The notes: generated from the sequence alone by a model not told the origin. 7,968 bases of DNA from Microcaldota archaeon (GCA_028867845.1 JAGWFU010000022.1:1-7968), one strand, 5' to 3'. Positions 1 through 7,088 are shown, counted from the first letter of the stretch. Program-made: numbers and translations.

Positions 1-741
1 GCATACTGGCTCAAGGCATACCTTGTGCCTGAGGGTAGCAGGTACGGCATAGGCAAGGCAGCGGTCAACCTGGTCAAGCTGATGGACGGCGAGCGCGTCG
101 AGCAGATAATCAACACGAGGGTCTTCGCATCCAACTTCCTCACGTTCATAACAAGGAAGGGAAAGATAAAGAGGGTCACAGCGGAGAGCTTCTCTCATCC
201 TAGGTCAAACGGCATACTCGCAATGCCCATACTCGCAGGCGATGAGCTAGCAGATGTCTGTGTATCAGACGGCAAGTCTGAGCTGTTCATAGCGACCAAG
301 GCGGGCAAGGCGCTAAGGTTCAAGGAGACCGACATAAGGCCGATGGGAAGGTCGGCGCACGGAATAAGGGGCATACGGCTCGGCGCCACTGACTCAGTAG
401 TCAACATAATACCCGCCCACGAAACGGAGCTTGTGGCATCCATCACGGAGAAGGGCTTGGGCAAGGTCACAGAGCTCAACAAGTACAGGCTCCAGAAGAG
501 GGGCGGCAAGGGCGTGATAAACGTCAGGCTGAAGGACAAGACCGGCGGCGTGGTAAGGTCGCTGAAGGTCGCGAACGAGGACAACATACTCATGATAAAC
601 TCCAAGGGGCTATCGATAACATTCCCGGTCAACACCGTGAGGGTGACCGGAAGGGGGGCAAGCGGAGTCAGGCTGATGAAGCTCGACGCTGGCGCAAGGA
701 TAGTCGACGCAAAGACAATTAAGTCACAGCCAATGGTTTAG
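1..741 (+). CDS. gyrA: DNA gyrase subunit A, C-terminal part (5' truncated by window)
   Basis: The reading frame is open from base 1, so the gene starts upstream; 246 codons are visible, ending in TAG at 739-741. They cover the C-terminal DNA-wrapping domain (six-bladed beta-pinwheel) of the gyrase A subunit, which with GyrB introduces negative supercoils using ATP. The opening residues (AYWLKAYLVPEGSR, then IGKAAVNL) match the junction just after the GyrA catalytic core. A GyrA-box, QKRGGKG, lies at 493-513, the motif that separates true gyrase from topoisomerase IV. Blade-like repeats recur: SNGILAMPIL, HGIRGIRL, KGVINVRL, SGVRLMKL. The protein ends soon after the last blade, without the long acidic tail of the E. 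coli protein. The catalytic tyrosine and winged helix lie outside the window. Archaeal gyrases are generally considered acquired from bacteria. The identification is firm; only the 5' end is missing. Confidence 0.95.
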   Translation, partial: AYWLKAYLVPEGSRYGIGKAAVNLVKLMDGERVEQIINTRVFASNFLTFITRKGKIKRVTAESFSHPRSNGILAMPILAGDELADVCVSDGKSELFIATKAGKALRFKETDIRPMGRSAHGIRGIRLGATDSVVNIIPAHETELVASITEKGLGKVTELNKYRLQKRGGKGVINVRLKDKTGGVVRSLKVANEDNILMINSKGLSITFPVNTVRVTGRGASGVRLMKLDAGARIVDAKTIKSQPMV

Positions 742-746
742 GGAGG
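742..746 (+). promoter_or_regulatory. Shine-Dalgarno site for the nine-helix membrane protein gene
   Basis: GGAGG directly follows the gyrA stop codon and ends 7 nt before the ATG at 754. It complements the CCTCC of the 16S rRNA 3' end. The site and the 12-nt gap support ATG 754 as the start and co-transcription with gyrA. Confidence 0.75.
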
Positions 747-753
747 CGGCCGC

Positions 754-1539
754 ATGCTCTACCTCTGGCTTAACGTGCTACTCGCTTTCATAGTGGGCGC
801 ATTCTGGATAGCGATGGCCAGCACTGCTGCCGACAGGTTCGGAAGCAAGCTCGGTGGCCTGATCGGCGGCATGCCCTCCATGATAATGATTGCCCTAGTG
901 TTCATCGGGCTATCACAAGGAATCACGCCTGCCCTGGAGACCGCCTACGCCTTTCCCATCGCATATGGCGCTACTGTGCTCTTCCTTCTCGCGTACGCAG
1001 TCATCTGCAGGCGCAACCAGCTCGCAGCGATGGGCGCTGCGTTTGCCATATGGATAGCGATATCAACGGTCGCCATAGCTTTCAGGATAGACGATCCTGT
1101 GTACGGAATCACGTTCTACCTCATCACATACCTGTTTTGCTATATCGCCATGGTAAAAGTCCTAAAGATTCCCTCTTTAGGAAAGGCAACCTTCAAGTCC
1201 ACTACACGGCAAAGAATAGTGCGCAGCATTCTTGGTGGTGCCGTTATAGCTTTCGTCGTGTTCGTGTCAAGGGTTGCAGGTCCTGTATACGGCGGTATAT
1301 TCGGCGGCTTCCCGATAGTGTTCAGCTCGCTGCTAATAATCAGCTACAAGACCGGGGGCGCCAAGTTCTCTAGGGCGATTGCGAAGTCTCTGGCCCTCAC
1401 AGGCATATCTACCACCATATACATAGTCGCAATAATCTACCTCTACCCTGCATACGGCGTGGTGGCAGGCACGATATCGGGTTATCTCATTACGATACTA
1501 TGCGGCGCCTTGATATACAAGTATCTCAAGGGAGTATAG
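754..1539 (+). CDS. Nine-helix integral membrane protein of unknown function with internal inverted duplication
   Basis: This 261-residue, very hydrophobic protein has about nine predicted helices (near residues 3-24, 36-54, 64-85, 90-110, 116-137, 156-174, 181-198, 209-229, 234-256). I do not recognise a named family; the small GG-x-x-GG-x-P motif recalls DUF3147/GlpM-like membrane proteins, but that is only an impression. The motif occurs twice, GGLIGGMPS at 34-42 and GGIFGGFPI at 180-188, each following a helix. The protein therefore looks like two four-helix repeats joined by a fifth helix and a very basic loop (residues 135-157). Positive-inside charges suggest the N-terminus outside and the C-terminus inside, which puts the two repeats in opposite orientation, as in many transporters. 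A strong Shine-Dalgarno site and 12-nt spacing tie it to gyrA. A transporter or flippase-like role is possible but unproven. Confidence 0.88.
   Translation: MLYLWLNVLLAFIVGAFWIAMASTAADRFGSKLGGLIGGMPSMIMIALVFIGLSQGITPALETAYAFPIAYGATVLFLLAYAVICRRNQLAAMGAAFAIWIAISTVAIAFRIDDPVYGITFYLITYLFCYIAMVKVLKIPSLGKATFKSTTRQRIVRSILGGAVIAFVVFVSRVAGPVYGGIFGGFPIVFSSLLIISYKTGGAKFSRAIAKSLALTGISTTIYIVAIIYLYPAYGVVAGTISGYLITILCGALIYKYLKGV
1160..1182. repeat. Short perfect inverted repeat inside the membrane protein gene
   Basis: TCCTAAAG (1160-1167) and CTTTAGGA (1175-1182) form an 8-bp perfect stem with a 7-nt loop. It sits in the codons for the basic cytoplasmic loop between helices 5 and 6 (around VLKIPSLGKA). 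The surroundings are more AT-rich than the rest of the gene. No U-tract follows, so it does not look like a terminator. It may simply reflect codon coincidence. Confidence 0.4.
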
Positions 1540-1547
1540 AAGCGTGG

Positions 1548-4307
1548 CTATATCGCCCAGTACTTCTTCGTCCTTATGAATGTCTTCTGCGCCTCAAGCA
1601 GGTCGATGAAGAAATCCCTGTCCTCGTGCTTGAACATCATCAGCGTCCTCGCTGCTGTCTTCGCGCCTACGCCGTAGACAGAGAGGGCGATAGCTGCCCT
1701 ACCACCGTATGAATCCATGAGGCTCGCATATCTCATCATCTCCTCGTAAGTCTTCCTCTCCCCTACCGTGATCCTCTTGCCTGCACGCCTCTTCTCTACC
1801 AGCTCCTTGTAGCCCTCGTTATCCACAGATATCAAAGGACTTCCGCAGCTGTCGCAGGTCATCTTCCCTGCGCCCTTTATTTCGGAGAGCTTCCTAGAGA
1901 AGCTGAAGCCACAGTAGGTGCATATCAGCTTCACCTCCTTCTTGAGTATGTGGTTCGCAAAGGATTCGACCAGTTCAGAGTTGGGAGTTAGCGGAGTTAT
2001 CAGCTCCCTGGTGTAGTGGGCGGCGTTGAGTATCGCCTTTGACAGCGGCGAGAGCCTCTGCACCGCCATCTCCCTTACCTTTATCTCCCCTGACCTTATG
2101 CGCTTGACAAATCCAAGCGCCGAATCGACGTCAAAATTGTTCTCCATTATCTCCCTTGCGACTTCGTCATAAACAGGCGTCTTGTCCAGCACCTTCATCA
2201 GCCTCTTTGCCATCGACTTCGACACCACCGCATCCCTGTCTATTATGCCGAACAGCTTGGCGACCACTATGAACTTGTAGCGGAAGAGCTCCGATTCTTC
2301 TACGGCATCCCTGACCTGCTCCTTGAACGCCTCCGTGCGTATCCTCGACATCACGCTGCTTACCTTTGTGCTTCCGGGAAGCTCGATCATTATTATGTAA
2401 GGCGACGTCCTCACGTTGACGCTGGCTCCTGTCTTCATGCTGATGAGGTGCGCCAGCACCCTGGCCAGCGCATCATTGCCCTTTGTCCCAAGTGCAGTGT
2501 AGAGTATCTTGTACCCCTCGAACTCCTCGACCACCATCTCCTTAGGGCTAAGGCCGAAAGAACTCTTCTGGTCTGCCGAGAAAACAGCTATCCTCTTCCC
2601 TAGATGCTGATCCACAACATGGAGCTTATCCAGCTCGCCCCCTTCCTGGACCAGGGAGAACACCCTTCTCGCCACCTCCCCACTTACGGGTATGTCCTCT
2701 CCTACCCAGTCTGGCACTGCCGCATCGATGTCCATGCTGGGCTCTACGCTTATAACATCGTTGTCTATGCTCACCACCTTCCAAGGCAGGCCCTTTGTTA
2801 TGAACACCGAGCCCTCCTCCACGTTGTTGGCAACGAACCTCTCGTCAAGCGTGGATATTATCCTGTTCTCGACTATGTTCTTCACCACGAGCCTCTTCAC
2901 GTCTGGTATAACACTCAGGTGGTCGTAGTAGTACATGCGCGTCCTTGGCCCGCTGGTCACTGTCTTTCCGTCGAAGCCTATCAATCTCTGTTCTGTCATG
3001 AAGACGAGCAGCTTGGCTAGGTATTCGGATGGGAAATTAGAGTACAGGTGCGATCCTCTTATCATCCTGCCTAGATCATCGATGCTTATGCTGCCTCTGT
3101 CCAGCGCTATGCCGCATATCTGGTTGCACAGAACGTCGACGGCGTTGACGTGCATCGGGAAGTTCTCCAACGTCTGCTCCCTCAAGTTTGCCAGTACCGC
3201 CGACGATTCTATCGCCTCAAGCAGACTGGGTGCCATTATCACTCCCCTTGCCACTCCTGAGTGGGTGTGTCCGCTCCTTCCCACACGCTGAGATATCCTC
3301 AGCGCCTGCCTAGGAGATCCGTACTGCACCACCAGGTCGATGTTGCCTATGTCAATCCCCAGTTCAAGTGAGCTGGTCGCTATTATGCCCTTGAGCTCGC
3401 CTTCCTTGAAGCGCCTCTCTATCTCTATCCTCTCCTCCCTGTCGAGCGAGCTGTGGTGCACGCCTATGCCGCCGAACGGCATCACCTTGTCGAGGTAGAC
3501 AAGCCTGCTGCCCAGTGCCTCCACCACCTGCCTTGTGTTTGCGAATATGAGGGTAGAGCGCGAGCCCTTGACCAGTTCCGCTATGCCCTCGAGCCTGGCC
3601 GCGGCCTGGTCGTCGAGCCCGAACCTCTCCTCCATCTCCCTCATCGCGGCCCTCGGCCTTGTCGGGAACGCTATCTCAATCTCAACAGTCTTCTTCCCTG
3701 ACGCGCTGGCCAGCTCCCACTTCCTCTGGCCGCAGAGATAGGCACCTGCGGTCTCGGGGTCTCCGACAGTCGCGCTTATGCCAATCCTCTGGAAGCCCGG
3801 AGCCATTGCCTCAAGCCTCTCCAGTGCGAGAGAGAGCTGCGCCCCCCTCTTGCTGTGGTAGAGCTCGTGTATCTCGTCAACTATGACCGCCTTGACGTTC
3901 CTAAGGGCAAGGCCTATCGTCCTTGTCGGCAGTATGCTCTGCAGCGTCTCTGGGGTTGTTATCAGAAGGAATGGCGCCACGCGCGCCTGCCTCGCCCTCT
4001 CGCTCTGCTTTGTGTCGCCGTGCCTTACAGACACTGATATGCCGGCCTCCTTTCCTATGGCATCCAGCCTCTTCACCATGTCCCTGTTGAGCGCCCTCAG
4101 CGGCGTTATGTATATCACGCCAACACCGTCGCCCAGTCCCTGCTTTATCATCCTCTCCAGGACAGGCAGCACAGCCGCCTCTGTCTTCCCCGCGCCAGTT
4201 GGCGCTATTATCAGGCAGTTCCTCCCGCTCTCCACTATCGGTATCGCTATCTTCTGTATCTCCGTGTACGCCCCACGGCTCTTGAGAAACGAGTCGTAGA
4301 CTCCCAT
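1548..4307 (-). CDS. lhr: Lhr-type superfamily 2 ATP-dependent helicase
   Basis: This 919-residue ATP-dependent DNA/RNA helicase of the archaeal Lhr group likely acts in DNA repair or RNA metabolism; family members translocate 3' to 5' and unwind DNA or RNA-DNA hybrids. Visible motifs (numbered from ATG 4307) are Walker A APTGAGKT at 35-42, motif Ia TPLRAL near 68-73, motif II DEIH at 144-147, motif III SAT at 178-180, IFANTR at 254-259, ATSSLELGIDIG at 310-321 and motif VI QRVGRSGH at 340-347. The winged-helix and Lhr-core regions follow. The C-terminal part carries four cysteines (796, 799, 818, 821; CxxC pairs 16 residues apart) that probably bind zinc, then a helix-hairpin-helix-like segment (VYGVGAKTA, near 877-885). 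Length fits archaeal Lhr; the long C-terminal extension of bacterial Lhr is absent. ATG 4307 is preferred because GGTG ends 5 nt before it; GTG at 4313 would add two residues but lies within that site. Confidence 0.95.
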   Translation of the reverse strand: MGVYDSFLKSRGAYTEIQKIAIPIVESGRNCLIIAPTGAGKTEAAVLPVLERMIKQGLGDGVGVIYITPLRALNRDMVKRLDAIGKEAGISVSVRHGDTKQSERARQARVAPFLLITTPETLQSILPTRTIGLALRNVKAVIVDEIHELYHSKRGAQLSLALERLEAMAPGFQRIGISATVGDPETAGAYLCGQRKWELASASGKKTVEIEIAFPTRPRAAMREMEERFGLDDQAAARLEGIAELVKGSRSTLIFANTRQVVEALGSRLVYLDKVMPFGGIGVHHSSLDREERIEIERRFKEGELKGIIATSSLELGIDIGNIDLVVQYGSPRQALRISQRVGRSGHTHSGVARGVIMAPSLLEAIESSAVLANLREQTLENFPMHVNAVDVLCNQICGIALDRGSISIDDLGRMIRGSHLYSNFPSEYLAKLLVFMTEQRLIGFDGKTVTSGPRTRMYYYDHLSVIPDVKRLVVKNIVENRIISTLDERFVANNVEEGSVFITKGLPWKVVSIDNDVISVEPSMDIDAAVPDWVGEDIPVSGEVARRVFSLVQEGGELDKLHVVDQHLGKRIAVFSADQKSSFGLSPKEMVVEEFEGYKILYTALGTKGNDALARVLAHLISMKTGASVNVRTSPYIIMIELPGSTKVSSVMSRIRTEAFKEQVRDAVEESELFRYKFIVVAKLFGIIDRDAVVSKSMAKRLMKVLDKTPVYDEVAREIMENNFDVDSALGFVKRIRSGEIKVREMAVQRLSPLSKAILNAAHYTRELITPLTPNSELVESFANHILKKEVKLICTYCGFSFSRKLSEIKGAGKMTCDSCGSPLISVDNEGYKELVEKRRAGKRITVGERKTYEEMMRYASLMDSYGGRAAIALSVYGVGAKTAARTLMMFKHEDRDFFIDLLEAQKTFIRTKKYWAI

Positions 4308-4312
4308 CGCCA

Positions 4313-4316
4313 CACC
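4313..4316 (-). promoter_or_regulatory. Shine-Dalgarno site deciding the lhr start
   Basis: On the minus strand GGTG reads from 4316 to 4313 and ends 5 nt before ATG 4307. This favours ATG 4307 over the overlapping GTG at 4313. The same GGTG with the same 5-nt spacing precedes the preferred nuoA start, which strengthens both choices. The site falls right after the TAG of the surface protein gene (4321-4319), so the two genes are probably translated from one message. Confidence 0.6.
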
Positions 4317-4318
4317 AG

Positions 4319-6313
4319 CTATACCAGTCCCTTCCTCCTGTGGATCTCAAGCGATATCCTCCAGGAGGCCACTATTATCAGTATTCCCGCAATCACTATC
4401 GCTATCACAAGAGGGGTGAAGAAGCTGAGGTAGACGTTCTGGCCACCCTGTGCCGAGACGCCCTCTGCCACTCCGAAGTACTTTGCGGTGCCGTTGACGT
4501 ATCCGTAGGGGACCTGGCTGAAAGACAGCCTTCCGGTGCTGCCCGCATATCCCTTGTACGCGGAGCCGTTCTTGAAGCTGAGCTCAACGCTCGCGTTCAG
4601 CGGCGTTCCCACAAGGGATCTTGCGGTGATGTTGACGTTGAATACCTGGGTATTGAAGTAAAGCATGCCCGAGGTCGCTGGCGCTATCGCCCTGTTGACC
4701 AGCACCTGCGCGCCCTTGTAATCTATGTACTGTATGTTGTAGCTCTGGTTGGCAAAGAGATAGGTGCCGTTCGCTCCCACCAGCGCTCCGCTTATGTTGT
4801 AGTAGACGCTGCCCTGCAGTCTGTCGCCATAAGCGTCCTGCGCCACCGGCACAACCATATACTGCCTGCCGTATATCGCGCTGATGAAGGTCGGCCCCCC
4901 TGCGCTAATCGTTATGTTTCTTGTCGAATTCCCGTTGCTCCACTCCTTGAAACCGAGCCTCGTGCCGTTGCCTATCGGCACGAACTCTGTCCCCAGGGTT
5001 ATCCTTGCCGTCGAGTTGGCGTCGTACCATCCCGATCCTGTAGTGTTGCCGTATGCCGTAGTGGCGTTTACCATGTACTGGGTGTCCCAGTATAGCATGA
5101 CATCAGTAGGCATGGCCGCAACTAACCTAAGTTCGGGTGCTGTGCCGCCGCTGCTCCAGTGATCAAACACCACGCGCCTGCCGTATCCTGTGTTTATCTT
5201 TGTGGCGTTGAGGCTGAGCTCCACAGAAGAATTGGCGTCGTACCATCCCGTGCCTGCAACTGAGCCGTACGAGGAGCCCGCGCCCACGTAGTACTGCCTC
5301 TGCCACAACGCATTCTCCTGGATGTTGCCGTTCATTGTTATCGTTACGTTGTTCTGGTCCCCTGTGTATGAGCCGGTGCCTGTTCCCGACCATCCCGCGA
5401 ATACCTCCCTGGTCCCGCTGCTCACGTTCACCGCCGCAGGTGCGCCGATCTGGAGATTTGAGTAGGCTGTGTAGTTCACGCTCCTTGTCAGGTTCCCGTA
5501 CTGGCTCTGTATCTGGAGCCCGTAGCCCAGGCTCCATAGCCTTGCGTTGGTCTGCACCGGGATCCCAGAGCCAACAACGAAGTAGTTTATCTGGTTGTTC
5601 ACCTCCTGCACCCCGTAGGGATTGGAGAGGCTCTCCAGGCTTCCCTTCCCATAGCCGGTGTAGGACATCGCGTTGGGCACGTACTTGAAAGAGGACCCGT
5701 CGTAGAACTTTAGGTTCTTGAAGTATACCTGCGCCAGCTTCTGCATGTTGCTCGATGTATCGGCCACCTCAGCGAAGGCGGAGGGCGGGTTCGCCCCCGA
5801 GGCAGAGGTGCCGAGGTTCACGCTGCCTACTGTCTGGTTGTCGAAATACACGGTCCATGTGTTGCCGCTCGACTGGAACGCGTAGTTGTGATAGGTTCCA
5901 TTCGCCCCCGCAGAGCCGTCCTGCCCTATGCTGCCGTAGAAGCTCTGGCCAGGGTCCTTTGCCGGGAAGTACTCCCAGAACCAGGTGGGCTTGCCCGCGG
6001 TCACGAAGGTGGCGCCGCTGCAGCCTGTGGGCGTGCAGCTGGTGGGGAAGTCCCCGCTGTTGTTGGTTATCTCGTATCCCGCCTGTATGAAAGCGCCGTT
6101 GCTGAGCGACTCGCCGACCCAGAAACCCAGCGAGCCGTCGGATATGTTCTGGTAAATGGTCTGTATAGCCACGCTCGCCCCCTGGTTCTGCGCCGAGGTG
6201 TATGTCCCAGTGGCGCCGCTCTGGAACCAGTACTGTGCGTGCGCAAGATTGGCAGAACCTGCGAGTAGGAGGACGGCAGCAAATAGCCCCCACGCGACGC
6301 TAAACCCTCTCAT
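4319..6313 (-). CDS. Secreted, membrane-anchored surface protein: eqolisin-like N-terminal domain plus 72-residue repeats
   Basis: This 664-residue protein has a Sec signal peptide (hydrophobic stretch about 8-20, likely cut after AHA at 26), a C-terminal helix (about 634-651) and a basic tail, so nearly all of it lies outside the cell. Residues 30-215 look like a beta-sandwich domain. The segments FWVGESLSNGAFIQAGYE (64-81), WFWEYFP (111-117) and SAFAEVAD (178-185) line up in order with the WVG...ILQTG, WYEWYP and NAEFIIED segments of family G1 glutamic peptidases. The alignment places Gln77 and Glu182 at the catalytic dyad. This rests on recalled family sequences, so peptidase activity is a hypothesis; a non-catalytic lectin-like domain is the alternative. 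C93 and C98 are the only cysteines. Residues 265-485 hold three repeats like those of divergent InlB B-type/thermopsin-tail proteins, followed by Ig-like beta domains. There are 23 N-x-S/T sequons. It overlaps DTD2 by 14 nt. Confidence 0.9.
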   Translation of the reverse strand: MRGFSVAWGLFAAVLLLAGSANLAHAQYWFQSGATGTYTSAQNQGASVAIQTIYQNISDGSLGFWVGESLSNGAFIQAGYEITNNSGDFPTSCTPTGCSGATFVTAGKPTWFWEYFPAKDPGQSFYGSIGQDGSAGANGTYHNYAFQSSGNTWTVYFDNQTVGSVNLGTSASGANPPSAFAEVADTSSNMQKLAQVYFKNLKFYDGSSFKYVPNAMSYTGYGKGSLESLSNPYGVQEVNNQINYFVVGSGIPVQTNARLWSLGYGLQIQSQYGNLTRSVNYTAYSNLQIGAPAAVNVSSGTREVFAGWSGTGTGSYTGDQNNVTITMNGNIQENALWQRQYYVGAGSSYGSVAGTGWYDANSSVELSLNATKINTGYGRRVVFDHWSSGGTAPELRLVAAMPTDVMLYWDTQYMVNATTAYGNTTGSGWYDANSTARITLGTEFVPIGNGTRLGFKEWSNGNSTRNITISAGGPTFISAIYGRQYMVVPVAQDAYGDRLQGSVYYNISGALVGANGTYLFANQSYNIQYIDYKGAQVLVNRAIAPATSGMLYFNTQVFNVNITARSLVGTPLNASVELSFKNGSAYKGYAGSTGRLSFSQVPYGYVNGTAKYFGVAEGVSAQGGQNVYLSFFTPLVIAIVIAGILIIVASWRISLEIHRRKGLV
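5016..5034 (-). repeat. First copy of a 19-bp exact direct repeat in the surface protein gene
   Basis: TTGGCGTCGTACCATCCCG on the plus strand encodes GWYDAN (residues 428-433) on the minus strand. The identical 19 bases recur at 5232-5250, exactly 216 bp away, which is 72 codons and equals the protein repeat length. Confidence 0.9.
5232..5250 (-). repeat. Second copy of the 19-bp exact direct repeat
   Basis: Identical to 5016-5034 and encoding the GWYDAN of residues 356-361. Identity at every codon position over this stretch, while the flanks have diverged, points to duplication within the gene, possibly with gene conversion, rather than protein-level constraint alone. Confidence 0.9.
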
Positions 6314-7088
6314 GGTCCATACCCAGCTCGTCGAGCCGTTTTATTACCCTTTCCCTATCTGGGGCTTTTATACTTTTCCATTCGATGACGGCGGTCTCCA
6401 CCGCCTCCCCGCTCCTCTCGACAGCCTGGGCTATCATCTCAACGTTGAGCGCGTATGCTGGCATTATGTGGCCGAATGCGTACCTGCCCTCAAGCGCAAG
6501 CCTGGTGAACTTCTGCGGGTAGTGTGTGCCGCCTATGCCTATCGCAACCTTGCCATATTCGGCATCCAATCCCGAATCCATGGCATCCGCCACTGCAGTG
6601 GCGAGCAGCCTCCTGTTGGCTTCACTGGCAGCGAAGTCCGGATTGCCACCCATCTCCACAAAAAAGGAGGGATGTTCGGCGAGTGGCCCATGGTGTGTAG
6701 CCTCATAGGTCGTGCTTTCAGGCGCAACCGCGCCTAACGATTTAAGCATTGAGAGCATCGCCGCAGGCGCAGCTGTGCTGAGACTAAGCGGTTCACCCCC
6801 AAGCTCCGCAGAAGACGACCAGTTGCCAGTCGAATGGGCAGTGAACGAACCAACACCTCCAGAGCTCTTGTGTTGGCTTAAGAATATTATTGTGCCATCA
6901 ACAATCTTGTCTATCATGTCGGCCCTGAAGAGCGGCACATCCACCTCCAACAGCGAGGCATCGTTGTTCTTGAAAAGCCTGTGCCCCCTCAACTCTCCAG
7001 CCTCCTCGAAGCCTGCAATCCCCTTCAGCTCAGAGGCCCCGCCCAGCGAGATTGAATCGGCAGTCGAATAAACCAGGGTGGTGCCCAT
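6300..7088 (-). CDS. dtdA: D-aminoacyl-tRNA deacylase, archaeal/plant DTD2 (GEK1) type
   Basis: This 262-residue metal-dependent enzyme hydrolyses D-amino acids from mischarged tRNAs, preventing their use in translation and recycling the tRNA; plant and archaeal members also remove aldehyde-modified aminoacyl-tRNAs. Family hallmarks appear in order: LSQHKSSGG (70-78), HSTGNW (85-90), YEATHHGP (128-135), FVEMGG (143-148), GIGGTHYPQKFTRLAL (184-199) and FGHIMPAYAL (205-214). The many conserved histidines fit the zinc site. The full family length is present and no key motif is missing. ATG 7088 gives the typical short N-terminus with a beta strand (TTLVYST). No convincing Shine-Dalgarno site precedes it, so the first gene of this minus-strand unit may be leaderless. 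Its 3' end (MDHERV, TAG at 6302-6300) overlaps the surface protein start by 14 nt in another frame, implying translational coupling. Confidence 0.95.
   Translation of the reverse strand: MGTTLVYSTADSISLGGASELKGIAGFEEAGELRGHRLFKNNDASLLEVDVPLFRADMIDKIVDGTIIFLSQHKSSGGVGSFTAHSTGNWSSSAELGGEPLSLSTAAPAAMLSMLKSLGAVAPESTTYEATHHGPLAEHPSFFVEMGGNPDFAASEANRRLLATAVADAMDSGLDAEYGKVAIGIGGTHYPQKFTRLALEGRYAFGHIMPAYALNVEMIAQAVERSGEAVETAVIEWKSIKAPDRERVIKRLDELGMDHERV

Noticed and set aside
195..635. A 146-codon minus-strand open frame opposite gyrA
   Set aside because: The plus strand encodes an unmistakable GyrA-box and pinwheel repeats; the antisense frame has no support.
3901..4350. A 149-codon minus-strand frame overlapping the start of lhr in another frame
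   Set aside because: It covers the Walker A region of lhr in a shifted frame and has low-complexity composition; no Shine-Dalgarno site or motif supports it.
4340..5095. A 251-codon plus-strand open frame opposite the surface protein repeats
   Set aside because: It is antisense to a gene with a signal peptide, repeats and a membrane anchor, and its sequence has no domain-like features.
6156..6737. A 193-codon plus-strand open frame across the surface protein and DTD2 boundary
   Set aside because: It is antisense to two well-supported genes, has no recognisable motifs and is low in plausible protein character; it is a by-product of GC-rich coding DNA.
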